Shown piece by piece: positions 1 through 9,272 of a stretch of DNA of 59,579 nt (the first letter of the stretch is position 1; each line of letters begins with the position of its first letter). This DNA is from Firm-04 sp045596625 (GTDB lineage: Bacteria; Bacillota; Clostridia; Oscillospirales; Ruminococcaceae): assembly GCA_045596625.1 (NCBI GenBank), contig JAZOCU010000038.1, forward strand, positions 1 through 59,579, written 5' to 3'. Below the pieces are notes generated by a model. The model made no database searches. It saw only the letters and a list, made by a program, of their open reading frames with translations, and was not told the DNA's origin. Made by a program: the position numbers and the translations under genes.

Positions 1-2039
1 AGACTGCGGCAGATCTCCATGACTTGTTCCTGATAGACAATGCAGCCGAAGGTTTCCTTGAGGATCGGTTCCAGCAGGGGATGATCATATTCCACCGTTT
101 CGGGATGGCGGCGGCAGCGCAGATATTGCGGGATCGAATCCATGGGGCCGGGACGATACAGCGATATGACTGCGGTCAGATCGGCAATGGAGCGCGGCTC
201 CATTTGTTTGAGCACACGGCGCAAGCCATCGGATTCCATTTGAAATACACCGAGGCTGTCGCCGCGGGAAAGCATACGGAATACAGCCGCATCATTTTCA
301 GGGATTGTATGCATGGAAAAATGAGGCTGATACTTTTGAATGGCACGCTCGGCTTCTCGGATGACCGTTAAATTACGCAATCCCAGAAAGTCCATTTTCA
401 ACAGTCCGAGCTGCTCCAAAATGGTCATGGTATATTGTGTAATGACAGCCTCGTCATTTTTTTGCAGCGGCACCTGTTCGGCAATGGGCACTGCAGAGAT
501 CACCACACCAGCTGCGTGCGTGGAAGCGTGGCGAGGCATTCCTTCCAGTTGTGCGGCAAGATCCACCAGTTGTCTGACCTGTTGATCGCTCTCATAAAGC
601 GCCTGTAATTCCGGTGATTGCTCTTTGGCTTTGGCAAGCGTGATGTGATATTCCTGAGGGACATATTTTGCTACTTTATCGCAAAGCGCATAGGGCAGAT
701 CCATGGCACGGCCTGTATCACGGATGGCGGCTCTTGCCTTGAGTGTATCAAAGGCGATGATCTGTGCTACACGATCACTGCCATAACGGCGTACTACGTA
801 CTCTATGACCCGCTGCCTGCCTTCGATACAGAAATCAATGTCGAAATCAGGCATACTTACACGTTCAGGATTCAGAAAGCGTTCGAACAGCAAACCATTT
901 TTCAACGGATCAATATCGGTAATACCGATACAATAGGCGCAAAGACTGCCGGCTCCCGAGCCTCTGCCGGGACCCACAGGGATATCATGCTCTTTGGCAT
1001 AGCGAATGAAATCCCAGACGATCAGATAATAATCCACATATCCCATACGAGTGATGACATCGTATTCATAGTGCATGCGATCAACGGCTTCTTCCGAAGG
1101 ATGTTCACCATAGCGGCGGTGCAGGCCTTCCTCACAGAGTCTGCGGAAATAAACAGCAGAATCCGCAACGCCATCTGCCTGATATTTCGGCAGGCGGATC
1201 ACACCGAAGGTGAACGAAAACTGACACATCTCTGCGATTTTGGCTGTGTTCTCCAAAGCTTCGGGACAATCTGCGAACAGCGTGTTCATTTCTTCCGTGG
1301 AACGCAGATAGAAGGTTTCGTTGGGCAGGGTCATGGATGCAGGAGCGGATAATGTACTTGCAGTTTGGATGCAGACCAATACCCTTTGTGTCAGGGCATC
1401 TTCCTTTTTGAGATAATGCACATCATTGGCAGCTGCCAGCGGAATTCCTGTTTCCGCTGCAATACGGAGCAAACCGGCACGTACTTTTGCTTCTTCGGGC
1501 AGACCGTGATTGTGCAGTTCCAGATAATAATTTCCATGGCCGAATAAAGCTTCATCCCGCAAAGCGGCTGCTTTGGCGGCAGCTTCGTCGCCATCCAGCA
1601 GCAGCCTTGCTACTTCGCCGCTGATACAGCCCGAAAGAGCAATGAGTCCTTCATGATGCTGCTCCAGCAGATCCCGATCGGCACGGGGCTTCTGATAGAA
1701 TCCTTCCAAACCTGCCTTGGAAACGATCTGCATCAGATTGCGATAGCCCTGTTCGGATCTGCAAAGCAATGTCAGATGATAAGGGCGACGGTCAAGAGCA
1801 GATTCCTTCTGGAAGCGGGAGCGGGGAGCAACATAGATCTCGCAGCCGATGATAGGATGGATTTCGGCAGCTTTGGCTGCCTGAAAGAAAGGGACTGCAC
1901 CATACAGCACACCGTGATCGGTAATGGCAACCGCAGTTTGTCCCAGTGCCTTGACCTGTCGGATCAGTGCCTCGATGCGGCATGCGCCATCCAGCAGCGA
2001 ATATTCGGTATGCACGTGCAAATGCACAAAGGGTACCAT
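1..2039 (-). CDS. dnaE: DNA polymerase III subunit alpha, N-terminal ~680 residues (runs off the left edge)
   Basis: This is the replicative polymerase catalytic subunit of the DnaE type. The minus frame is open from an ATG at 2039 to the window edge, so about 680 of an expected ~1,150 residues are present. It begins with a PHP domain (HLHVHTEYSLLDG, about residues 6-18). It continues into the Pol III alpha palm with GPGRGSGAGS near residue 360, the catalytic PDFDIDF near 395-400, and YQEQVM just before the edge. An AGGAGG Shine-Dalgarno sequence lies about 8 bases before the ATG and fixes the start. It is the third gene of a minus-strand run whiA-HAD-dnaE, 43 bases after the HAD gene. The PHP domain at the N-terminus and the absence of an N-terminal exonuclease domain argue for DnaE rather than PolC. 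Confidence 0.96.
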   Translation of the reverse strand, partial: MVPFVHLHVHTEYSLLDGACRIEALIRQVKALGQTAVAITDHGVLYGAVPFFQAAKAAEIHPIIGCEIYVAPRSRFQKESALDRRPYHLTLLCRSEQGYRNLMQIVSKAGLEGFYQKPRADRDLLEQHHEGLIALSGCISGEVARLLLDGDEAAAKAAALRDEALFGHGNYYLELHNHGLPEEAKVRAGLLRIAAETGIPLAAANDVHYLKKEDALTQRVLVCIQTASTLSAPASMTLPNETFYLRSTEEMNTLFADCPEALENTAKIAEMCQFSFTFGVIRLPKYQADGVADSAVYFRRLCEEGLHRRYGEHPSEEAVDRMHYEYDVITRMGYVDYYLIVWDFIRYAKEHDIPVGPGRGSGAGSLCAYCIGITDIDPLKNGLLFERFLNPERVSMPDFDIDFCIEGRQRVIEYVVRRYGSDRVAQIIAFDTLKARAAIRDTGRAMDLPYALCDKVAKYVPQEYHITLAKAKEQSPELQALYESDQQVRQLVDLAAQLEGMPRHASTHAAGVVISAVPIAEQVPLQKNDEAVITQYTMTILEQLGLLKMDFLGLRNLTVIREAERAIQKYQPHFSMHTIPENDAAVFRMLSRGDSLGVFQMESDGLRRVLKQMEPRSIADLTAVISLYRPGPMDSIPQYLRCRRHPETVEYDHPLLEPILKETFGCIVYQEQVMEICRS

Positions 2040-2082
2040 ATGCAGTCCTCCTTTCTGTTATGATAAGGATGAGAAACGGTGA

Positions 2083-2721
2083 TTATGCGAAGATTCTACT
2101 GACAATTTGAGGCAGCTCGCCGAGCGATCGCAGCATAGCATCACAGGATGTTACCTTGCCAAAACCATAGGCTGCGTGAACAAAGGGAATGCCGGCTTGT
2201 TGGGCTGCATCGGCATCCCCCTGCGTATCACCGACATAAATACAATCAGAGATATTTTGCCGTTCCATTACAAGACGAATGTTTTCTCCTTTGGATTTTC
2301 CGGTGCGTCCTGCACATTCAAAATCGCAGAACAGTTCGGCAAATCCACATTGTGCAAGATAGATCTGGATATAGCCGTCCTGACAATTGCTCACAATACC
2401 CAGTGCGTATTTCTGTGAAAGTGCTGTCAGAATAGCCTGTTCATTGGGATACAGGGCAGCAGGATGTGTGAGCAGATAATCCTGCTCTGTTTCGATACAC
2501 ATCTGAATGATCCGAAGCTGCTCCGATTCAGGCAGAGAGGGAAACATCATAGCGGCGATGACCTCCAATGTTCTGCCCATAAAGTTGTGCATATCCGCAA
2601 GAGTAAATTGCTCGGGACGGTCGGTCTGCTCCCGAATGCAACGATTCCATGCTTCGGTGACTTCGGCGGAGGAATCCCACAGCGTACCGTCTAAATCAAA
2701 CAGGATCAGTTTCTTTTTCAT
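2083..2721 (-). CDS. HAD-superfamily phosphatase, phosphoglycolate-phosphatase-like
   Basis: A 212-residue haloacid-dehalogenase-type hydrolase. Motif I is visible at the N-terminus (LFDLDGTLWDS, nucleophile Asp at about residue 9, acid/base Asp two later). A helical cap follows from about residue 17 to 90. Motif II is in the IVSN stretch, motif III is a Lys around 140-145, and motif IV is YVGDTQGDADAA near residue 168. The size and cap type match the Gph/PpaX/YjjG group, which hydrolyses small phosphate esters or pyrophosphate; the substrate cannot be read from sequence. It has a strong AAAGGAG-like site before its ATG and lies 18 bases after whiA and 43 bases before dnaE, so it is probably co-transcribed with both. 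Confidence 0.85.
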   Translation of the reverse strand: MKKKLILFDLDGTLWDSSAEVTEAWNRCIREQTDRPEQFTLADMHNFMGRTLEVIAAMMFPSLPESEQLRIIQMCIETEQDYLLTHPAALYPNEQAILTALSQKYALGIVSNCQDGYIQIYLAQCGFAELFCDFECAGRTGKSKGENIRLVMERQNISDCIYVGDTQGDADAAQQAGIPFVHAAYGFGKVTSCDAMLRSLGELPQIVSRIFA

Positions 2722-2739
2722 GATCGTGTGTCTCCTTTT

Positions 2740-3654
2740 CTATTTTGATTCCGACTCTCGTATTTTTGCAGCGAGCTGCGTCAGTCGCTGCAATCGGTGA
2801 TTGACACCTGAACGGGAAATGGGCGGGTCGGTCATAGCGCCCAGTTCACGCAGACAGGCATCGGGATTTTCCAGCCGAAGCTTTGCCATTTCGCAAAGCG
2901 GAGGCGGCAAGGTATCCAAGCCCTGCCGCTCCGCAATCAAAAGAATATCGCTGATCTGCTGTTCGCCGGCACGTACGGTCTTATCAATATTGGCAAGATC
3001 ACAATTTGTCCGCCGATTGGTTTGTCCGCGCACATTTTTGAGCACCTGAGTCCCGATCAGATCCAGCGTTGCATTGGGTGCACCCATCAAGGTGAGGGCA
3101 TCGCCGATGGCTTCATTGTGCTTCAGATAAAGAATGGTCTCTTGTTTGCGTACCGTCAGCTTCATGGTGATGCCTGCCTGTGCAAACAACACTTGTATTG
3201 CAGCGGCAAGGGCAGCATCGGGCAGAGCGATCTCCAGATGGTAATCGCGCTGCGGATCGGTCACACTGCCGTTCATGGCAAAAATACCGCCGAGCAAAGC
3301 CGGCAGTGTATCGGAGGAAATTTGCTGCATTTGCAGTGTGCGATCGGGCGGGGAAATGGTAAAGCACTTCAGCAGCGCCGATACTGCCTCTTGTTCTTTG
3401 AGTGAAAAGATCCAAAGAGGAAGCCGGCGATTCCTTGCCCGATATTCAATATCAAAACAGGCAATGGGACAGAAAGCCTGTACCAATCCCGGCAAAAGCG
3501 ATGCAAATGTTTCACATTCGGTCTGTAATATAATGCTTTCGGGACGAAGCTGTCTTGCTGAAAGCAATACACCGTATAAAAATGCAAAGCGTTCCTTTTG
3601 ACTATGCGGTGCGGCACAGATCTCTGCTTTTGCCTTGCCGGAAAACGATACCAT
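2740..3654 (-). CDS. whiA: WhiA-type DNA-binding regulator
   Basis: WhiA is a conserved Gram-positive protein with a LAGLIDADG-homing-endonuclease-like N-terminal fold and a C-terminal helix-turn-helix. In Bacillus it affects division and chromosome segregation; in Streptomyces it controls sporulation. The protein here (304 aa, the usual length) starts MVSFSGKAKAEI, and the C-terminal region around residues 250-290 carries the HTH (CLRELGAMTDPPISRSGV). A longer GTG start at 3666 is possible, but the AAGGTGG site is spaced correctly only for the ATG at 3654. In most Clostridia whiA follows rapZ and yvcK. Here it is divergent from hprK-murB-rapZ and there is no yvcK between them. Confidence 0.92.
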   Translation of the reverse strand: MVSFSGKAKAEICAAPHSQKERFAFLYGVLLSARQLRPESIILQTECETFASLLPGLVQAFCPIACFDIEYRARNRRLPLWIFSLKEQEAVSALLKCFTISPPDRTLQMQQISSDTLPALLGGIFAMNGSVTDPQRDYHLEIALPDAALAAAIQVLFAQAGITMKLTVRKQETILYLKHNEAIGDALTLMGAPNATLDLIGTQVLKNVRGQTNRRTNCDLANIDKTVRAGEQQISDILLIAERQGLDTLPPPLCEMAKLRLENPDACLRELGAMTDPPISRSGVNHRLQRLTQLAAKIRESESK

Positions 3655-3720
3655 ATTACAGTCCACCTTCCTTTTTTTATGAGATTTCGGCTGCCGTATG
3701 CAGCAGCGATATTCCCTTCT

Positions 3721-3750
3721 ATTTTAACATAATCCGGCAGGGATTGTCAA
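3721..3750 (-). promoter_or_regulatory. Sigma-A promoter of whiA-HAD-dnaE
   Basis: Read on the minus strand: a perfect -35 TTGACA (3745-3750), an 18-base spacer ending TATGT, and -10 TAAAAT (3721-3726). It is about 70 bases before the whiA start. Confidence 0.8.
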
Positions 3751-3785
3751 CCGCTGGTGATCTGTGAAAAACTTGGAATTGGTAC

Positions 3786-3814
3786 TTGCAAGAATCGCTG
3801 GTTTGTGGTAAAAT
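3786..3814 (+). promoter_or_regulatory. Sigma-A promoter of the hprK operon
   Basis: -35 TTGCAA (3786-3791), 17-base spacer ending TGTGG (extended -10 TG step), -10 TAAAAT (3809-3814). It is divergent from the whiA promoter, and the two -35 boxes are about 35 bases apart. Confidence 0.8.
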
Positions 3815-3858
3815 ATAAGAAGTGTATCAATTCTAACATTATGAAGGAGGCTTTGTTT

Positions 3859-4818
3859 ATGTCCGAACAGTTTACCGTTACATTGCAGGAGATCATCAAT
3901 GAATTCCAACTGGAGGTCATTCATGCCCCCTGCGATCTGAATACTGTGCTGATTGCAGAGAATGATATCACTCGTCCCGGCTTGCAGCTCATGGGATTTT
4001 ATGAGTATTTCAATCCGGAGCGGATCCAGATCGTCGGCAAAATGGAATTTGCTTATCTTTCCACCATCACTGCCGAGCAGCGTTATCAGCATCTGGAACA
4101 GCTGTTTTCCCATCATATCACGGCATTATGTTTGAGCCGTGGTCTGCCCTGCTTCCCTGAGATGCTGGATCTTGCCAAGCAATACAGCGTACCGCTGCTG
4201 CGGACACAGGAATCCACCTCACATTTCACCACCAGTCTGCTTTCATACTTGAATCATAATCTTGCTCCTCGTGTGACACGGCATGGTGTGCTTATCGAGA
4301 TCTACGGTGAGGGCGTATTTATCACCGGCGAAAGCGGTGTCGGTAAGAGTGAATGTGCCATCGAGCTGGTCAAGCGCGGTCACCGATTGGTTGCCGATGA
4401 CGCTGTGGAGATCCGTAAGGTTTCCAACACCAGTCTTGTAGGTACTTCGCCTGATAATATTCGTCATTTCTTGGAGCTGCGCGGTATTGGCATTATCAAT
4501 GTACGCCGTCTGTTCGGTATGGGTGCTGTCAAGATCTCGCAGGAGATCGATATGATCATTCAGCTTGAGCTGTGGAACAGCGCCAAGGTTTATGACCGCA
4601 TGGGTGTGGATACCCAATATTCTACGATCCTCGGTGTCAAAACGCCTTCGCTGACGATCCCTGTGACGCCCGGCCGTAACCTTGCGGTGATCATGGAGGT
4701 CGCTGCAATGAATAACCGTCAAAAGAAGATGGGCTATAATGCCGCACAGGAGCTGATGCAGCGCCTTGGCGTGAATATGGAAGGTACAGAGACCACTACG
4801 GATTTTGATGCATTCTAA
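3859..4818 (+). CDS. hprK: HPr kinase/phosphorylase
   Basis: HprK phosphorylates and dephosphorylates HPr on its regulatory serine in response to glycolytic state, and so governs carbon catabolite control in Firmicutes. The protein has 319 residues, the family norm. An N-terminal DRTGG-like domain is followed by the kinase domain with the conserved HGVL, the P-loop GESGVGKSE (about residues 157-165), LVADDAV, and the HprK signature LRGIGIINVRRLFG (about 207-220). The start is the ATG at 3859, preceded by GAAGGAGG; an in-frame upstream start at 3757 lies before the promoter and is discarded. It heads the run hprK-PHP-murB-rapZ, a common clostridial cluster. Confidence 0.96.
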   Translation: MSEQFTVTLQEIINEFQLEVIHAPCDLNTVLIAENDITRPGLQLMGFYEYFNPERIQIVGKMEFAYLSTITAEQRYQHLEQLFSHHITALCLSRGLPCFPEMLDLAKQYSVPLLRTQESTSHFTTSLLSYLNHNLAPRVTRHGVLIEIYGEGVFITGESGVGKSECAIELVKRGHRLVADDAVEIRKVSNTSLVGTSPDNIRHFLELRGIGIINVRRLFGMGAVKISQEIDMIIQLELWNSAKVYDRMGVDTQYSTILGVKTPSLTIPVTPGRNLAVIMEVAAMNNRQKKMGYNAAQELMQRLGVNMEGTETTTDFDAF

Positions 4819-4893
4819 GTAAGACTTTGCCGTACTATAATACTACAATATTACTGATATTGACGAAGAGAACGGAAGGAATACAGATTATTC

Positions 4894-5631
4894 ATGCTGC
4901 AGTTACAGGCTGATTTACACACGCATACGATCGCCTCTACCCATGCTTATTCCACAGTGACCGAAATGGCACAGGCTGGTGCCGAAACAGGGCTGCGTCT
5001 GATGGCGATTACCGATCATGGCCCTGCTTCGCCGGATGCGCCACACCTCTGGCATTTTCATAATTATAAGATCCTGCCGCGCAAACTTTCCGGTGTCTGG
5101 CTGCTGAAGGGCGTGGAAGCGAATATCGTTGATGATATGGGCACACTGGATATGGACGAAAAGGAGCTTTCTTTTTGCGAATGGGTTGTGGCATCCTATC
5201 ATACAAGCTGCGTTTCGTTCCCACGGGAATCTGCCCGGATCACACAGGGATATCGGAAGATCTGTGAGCATCCGGCGGTGGATGTGATCGGACATTGCAC
5301 CACCGACGCATTTCCTTGTGATTATCGTGCAGTGCTATCCTGCTGTAAGGAATACGGTAAGCTTGTGGAGCTGAATGAAAGCTCGATCCAATGGAAACCG
5401 GGTGCTATGAAAAATGCACGAGAAGTCTTTTCGTTGTGTAAGCAGATGGAAGTCCCTATCGTTGTGAATACCGATGCGCATTTTTCCGGTTTGGTGGGCA
5501 GGATCCCGTTGGCGGAGCAGCTGCTTTCCGATCTTGCATTTCCGCATTCACTGATCGTGAATCTTGATGCAGATCGTATTATGGAAATGGCAGAAAAAAA
5601 GCGGGGGATCTGCTTTTTTGAGAGCGCATGA
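4894..5631 (+). CDS. PHP-domain phosphoesterase (YcdX-like)
   Basis: A stand-alone polymerase-and-histidinol-phosphatase (PHP) domain of 245 residues. The metal-binding motifs are visible: HTHT at residues 9-12, TDHG near 43, a histidine in GHCTTD near 131, and DAHFSG near 195. Such proteins bind a trinuclear metal centre and hydrolyse phosphate esters; the YcdX group is the closest fit by size and motif order. The substrate is unknown. Its position between hprK and murB is the standard clostridial arrangement. It starts at an ATG 75 bases after hprK and ends 48 bases before murB. Confidence 0.85.
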   Translation: MLQLQADLHTHTIASTHAYSTVTEMAQAGAETGLRLMAITDHGPASPDAPHLWHFHNYKILPRKLSGVWLLKGVEANIVDDMGTLDMDEKELSFCEWVVASYHTSCVSFPRESARITQGYRKICEHPAVDVIGHCTTDAFPCDYRAVLSCCKEYGKLVELNESSIQWKPGAMKNAREVFSLCKQMEVPIVVNTDAHFSGLVGRIPLAEQLLSDLAFPHSLIVNLDADRIMEMAEKKRGICFFESA

Positions 5632-5679
5632 CAACTGAGGAACAATCCTGTTTCTCCTGTGAAAGGAGTTTGTTATTTT

Positions 5680-6582
5680 ATGCAATATCTGAATCATCTG
5701 GAGGCGCTTTGCAAACAGGTTGGTGCCGGCTTTGCAGCCGATGAACCGTTGTCTGCGCATACGACCTTTCATGTGGGCGGAGCCTGTCGTGCTTTTATTA
5801 CTGTGCCCGATGCCGATGCCTGTTATCGCCTGCGGCAGTTTTTATTGGAGGCAGAGCTGCCACACCGTTTTATTGGCAGAGGCAGCAATCTGATCGTGTC
5901 CGACAGCGGCTTTGACGGTGTGGTGTTGACGCTTTCTTCTGCTCCGCAGATCACAAGCGCTGAGAATGGCGTTTGTACTGTATGGGCAGGTACTTCATTG
6001 AAAGCATTTTGTAATGCTGCTTTGTCGGCTTCTTTGACCGGATTGGAATTTGCTTATGGGATTCCCGGTACCGTTGGCGGTGCTGTATATATGAACGCCG
6101 GTGCATATGGCGGCGAAATGGCACAGATCGTAACACAGACCGAAGTGCTCGATCAGAACAATGTACGCTGCATCATCAAAGCAGAAGATCTGGCATTGTC
6201 TTACCGGCATTCCTGTTTTATGGAGCAGGATGCAGTGATTTTGCAGGTTACTGTGCAACTGAAAGAAGGAGATCCTGTACAGATCAAGCAGCAGATGGAA
6301 ACGCTGATGCGCAAACGGCAGGAAAAGCAGCCTCTGGAATATCCCAGTGCCGGCAGCACCTTCAAGCGTCCCGAGGGCAGCTATGCTTCTTTGCTGATCG
6401 ATCAATGCGGACTGAAGGGGTTTACCGTAGGCGGTGCACAGGTCAGCGAAAAACACGCCGGCTTTGTGATCAATCGCGGCAATGCCACTTGCGAGGATAT
6501 CCTTTCGCTTTGTGAGCAAGTGCGTGATATTGTTTATCGTCAGACCGGTTATACGCTGGATCTGGAGCCTGAATTGCTGTAA
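5680..6582 (+). CDS. murB: UDP-N-acetylenolpyruvoylglucosamine reductase
   Basis: MurB is an FAD enzyme that reduces UDP-GlcNAc-enolpyruvate to UDP-MurNAc with NADPH, in the cytoplasmic part of peptidoglycan synthesis. The 300-residue protein shows the FAD-binding pattern: GRGSNLIVSDSGFDG, then GIPGTVGGAVYMNAGAYGG, then the catalytic-serine region YPSAGSTFKRPEG near residue 225. A GTG at 5659 gives a longer reading frame, but the AAAGGAG at 5662-5668 is correctly spaced for the ATG at 5680 and would lie inside the coding region otherwise. It is third in the hprK operon. Confidence 0.95.
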   Translation: MQYLNHLEALCKQVGAGFAADEPLSAHTTFHVGGACRAFITVPDADACYRLRQFLLEAELPHRFIGRGSNLIVSDSGFDGVVLTLSSAPQITSAENGVCTVWAGTSLKAFCNAALSASLTGLEFAYGIPGTVGGAVYMNAGAYGGEMAQIVTQTEVLDQNNVRCIIKAEDLALSYRHSCFMEQDAVILQVTVQLKEGDPVQIKQQMETLMRKRQEKQPLEYPSAGSTFKRPEGSYASLLIDQCGLKGFTVGGAQVSEKHAGFVINRGNATCEDILSLCEQVRDIVYRQTGYTLDLEPELL

Positions 6583-6634
6583 TTACAGAGCTTTTTGTGC
6601 CGTTTGGCACATTACATAAGGAGTCAATAAAATC

Positions 6635-7513
6635 ATGGAATTTATTCTGGTAACCGGCATGGCCGGTGCTGGCAAAACCTGTGCAATCAATGCATTGGAG
6701 GATATCGGTTATTATTGTGTAGAGAATTTGCCGCTTTCGTTTCTGCCGCAGTTTGTGAATATGTGCCGTGAAAGCGGCGGCCGACTTTCTCGTGTGGCAG
6801 CGGTGATCGATATCCGTTCCTGCGATCGTCTTTCGGAGCTGGTGGCAGCCTATCTTACTATTCGACAAACCGAACCGATCGGCGCTTCGGAACCTATGAA
6901 TTGCCGGCTGCTTTGTCTGGAGGCTTCCGATGCCACACTGCAGAATCGTTTTCGTACCGCAAGAAGAACCCATCCGCTGTCTAAACGGTTTGAGGGTAAT
7001 CTGCCGGCTGCGTTCGCCTTTGAACGGGAACAGTTACAGCCGGTACGTGCCCATGCGGATTTTCTCATTGATTCGTCTTTGCTGTCTGCATCTCAGCTCA
7101 AGGAGCAGGTAAAGGCATTGTTTATGGCGCATATCAGCGATGCTATGCTGATTCAGGTGATGAGCTTTGGCTTCAAATACGGCGCTCCCATGGAGGCGGA
7201 TCTGGTGTTTGATGTCCGCTGCTTACCCAATCCTTATTATATTGAGGAGCTGCGTGAACGTACCGGTTGTGAGGAATGTGTGCGTGATTATGTGATGGAT
7301 TCTTCCGAATCACAAGAATATCTTGCGAAAGTACGGGAAATGATCGATTTTCTGATCCCTTTGTATGTCAGAGAGGGCAGACCGCAGCTTGTCATTGCTT
7401 TTGGCTGTACCGGTGGAAGACATCGTTCCGTTACCTTTGCCGAGCTGATTTCTGCACATTTGCGCGGCAGTCAGCTGCACGTGATCAAGCAGCATCGTGA
7501 TTTCAAAAAATGA
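6635..7513 (+). CDS. rapZ: RapZ/YvcJ family nucleotide-binding protein
   Basis: A 292-residue member of the RapZ (YvcJ) family, which binds nucleotides and, in E. coli, acts as an RNase E adaptor for GlmZ. In Firmicutes the role is less clear and involves competence and cell-wall precursor signalling. The Walker A motif GMAGAGKT is at residues 8-15. The C-terminal domain has the characteristic CTGGRHRSV near residue 255. It closes the hprK operon and is followed by an intrinsic terminator. The yvcK gene that usually follows rapZ is absent. Confidence 0.94.
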   Translation: MEFILVTGMAGAGKTCAINALEDIGYYCVENLPLSFLPQFVNMCRESGGRLSRVAAVIDIRSCDRLSELVAAYLTIRQTEPIGASEPMNCRLLCLEASDATLQNRFRTARRTHPLSKRFEGNLPAAFAFEREQLQPVRAHADFLIDSSLLSASQLKEQVKALFMAHISDAMLIQVMSFGFKYGAPMEADLVFDVRCLPNPYYIEELRERTGCEECVRDYVMDSSESQEYLAKVREMIDFLIPLYVREGRPQLVIAFGCTGGRHRSVTFAELISAHLRGSQLHVIKQHRDFKK

Positions 7514-7518
7514 ATCCC

Positions 7519-7557
7519 AAACCGCAATGCTTCTTCGGATGGATTGCGGTTTTTTCT
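7519..7557 (+). terminator. Intrinsic terminator after rapZ
   Basis: A ten-base stem, AAACCGCAAT (7519-7528) pairing with ATTGCGGTTT (7543-7552), followed by a T-rich run. It ends the hprK-PHP-murB-rapZ transcript. Confidence 0.85.
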
Positions 7558-7644
7558 TTTGGACTGGCATCTTAAAAAAGAGCAATATCTTACAAATTGT
7601 GCAAAATAAACAAAATGCAGATGCGTATTTGGTGAAATGGCTGA

Positions 7645-7674
7645 TTGACAAGAAAGTGCTGCATATGGTATCAT
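7645..7674 (+). promoter_or_regulatory. Sigma-A promoter of the solute-binding lipoprotein gene
   Basis: -35 TTGACA (7645-7650), 18-base spacer ending TATGG, -10 TATCAT (7669-7674). The leader to the ATG at 7773 is about 90 bases and shows no recognised element. Confidence 0.75.
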
Positions 7675-7772
7675 TACAATGAAATACGGCAGAAAAGCTC
7701 TGTATTGCAGTATGATGCTGCATATATAATGAGGAAAAAAATGCCGGTAGAAGAGAAAGAGGTGCCAGAGAA

Positions 7773-9185
7773 ATGAAAAAGCTCAAACAATTGGTGGCTG
7801 TGTTGTCGGCAATGATGCTGGCAGCAGCAGTCACAGGATGCTCCGGTGATGAAAGTTCCGAAGGGCGTACCAAGTCTCAGGATGATGTTTCCATTGCAAC
7901 CGATGAGGTGAACAAGAACGATGATCCGGATATTTCCGGACAGACTGTGTATTGGATGGCGACCTATGATCTGAATCCGAAGGGGAATGCCGATCGTTCC
8001 GTTGCGCTGACGCTGTTTGAGGATGTGTATGGTGCAAAAATCGAATATATCGCTACGACGGATGCTACAAAATTCGATGATCTTGCCAACCGGATCAACA
8101 GCGGCGATCCTGTGGATATGTTCCCTTATGAATGGGATGCTGTTCCGAATGGTGTGACAAAGGGAATGTATGATCCGCTGGACGATTATGTGAATCTGGA
8201 GGATCCGCTGTTTGATGATGTGCGGCATATGGCAGAGATGTTCAAGTATAACGGTCACTATTATGTGGTGCCGTATGCTGTTTCCGATCCGCTGGCGATC
8301 ACATATAGCCGTACCCTTATGGAGGAAGAAGGTCTGAAGGATCCTTATGATCTTTATCTGAAGGGCGAATGGAACTGGAATACATTCATGGATATGATGA
8401 AAACCTTTGTTTCCAACGGCGATGAGGGGACTCGTTATGGCTGCTGCGGCTGGTTTGGTCAAGCAATTCTGCAGTCTACCGGTGATACTGTCATCAAGTA
8501 TGACGGTACCAAGTTCACCAACAATATCATGAGTGCCAATATTGAGCGTGCAGAGCTGCTGATGGAGGAAATCAGCAAGCTGGGATTGTTTTCGCCTTCC
8601 TGGTATGGTTATTTCCCCAATGATGGATCTGTGCTGTTTTATGGTATGGCACCTTGGGCACTGAGCGAATCCAATGTGCAGAATCCCGATGGAGATATTT
8701 TCCTGGTTCCTTTCCCGAAGGATCCGGAATCGGATACCTATTATCTGAATATGAATTACGGCGCTACGATGCTGGTCAAGGGTTCAGATAAGGGTGATGC
8801 GGTCGCTATGTGGATCAAATGTCAGCGTTTGGCAGAAACAGATCCCGAATATAAGGCCGCCGCAAAGGAAAAGGCATTGATCAAAACCACCAATGCTCAG
8901 GGCAAGATCACAGCCTTTATCACCGAAGAACAGTATGATTTCATGCAGACTTGGTATGATCCCGATACCATCAGTACGGTATTTGATTTTGGTTATGGTA
9001 TGGGCCCGCTGATGTATAATGAAACCTACGACTATGCAACCAGAGGCGTCATGAACAATGTGGCAGATGCGATCCTCAATCAGGTGCAGTATGTGGGAAC
9101 GCCTGATACATGGGCAGAAATCCGCAGCGAATGGCAGTCGGTTGTGGATACCGTTGTAGAGGAATATAACGGAAAAATCCAGTAA
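7773..9185 (+). CDS. Extracellular solute-binding lipoprotein (ABC carbohydrate-uptake type)
   Basis: A 470-residue lipoprotein with a classic signal: MKKLKQ, a hydrophobic core, and a lipobox ending VTGC with the lipidated cysteine at residue 23. The mature protein resembles family 1 sugar-binding proteins: a Trp/Tyr-rich cleft (FMQTWYDPD near 395), MFPYEWDAVPNG near 126, and a C-terminal WQSVVDTVVEEYN tail. It would capture an oligosaccharide outside the membrane and deliver it to an ABC permease. No permease or ATPase of that kind is nearby; the gene has its own promoter and stands alone between rapZ and rimP. The ligand is not predictable. The family assignment is moderately sure, the lipoprotein nature very sure. 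Confidence 0.85.
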   Translation: MKKLKQLVAVLSAMMLAAAVTGCSGDESSEGRTKSQDDVSIATDEVNKNDDPDISGQTVYWMATYDLNPKGNADRSVALTLFEDVYGAKIEYIATTDATKFDDLANRINSGDPVDMFPYEWDAVPNGVTKGMYDPLDDYVNLEDPLFDDVRHMAEMFKYNGHYYVVPYAVSDPLAITYSRTLMEEEGLKDPYDLYLKGEWNWNTFMDMMKTFVSNGDEGTRYGCCGWFGQAILQSTGDTVIKYDGTKFTNNIMSANIERAELLMEEISKLGLFSPSWYGYFPNDGSVLFYGMAPWALSESNVQNPDGDIFLVPFPKDPESDTYYLNMNYGATMLVKGSDKGDAVAMWIKCQRLAETDPEYKAAAKEKALIKTTNAQGKITAFITEEQYDFMQTWYDPDTISTVFDFGYGMGPLMYNETYDYATRGVMNNVADAILNQVQYVGTPDTWAEIRSEWQSVVDTVVEEYNGKIQ

Positions 9186-9272
9186 CGCCTTGTTGAAATG
9201 ATGAAAAACCGAAGGGGAATATGACGGAAATTGTGCAAGGCGCAAAAATACTGCGTGAATGCAAAAAAGCGC

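Noticed and set aside
24..2063. Several plus-strand reading frames
   Set aside because: They mirror the dnaE coding region on the minus strand and show no protein-family features.
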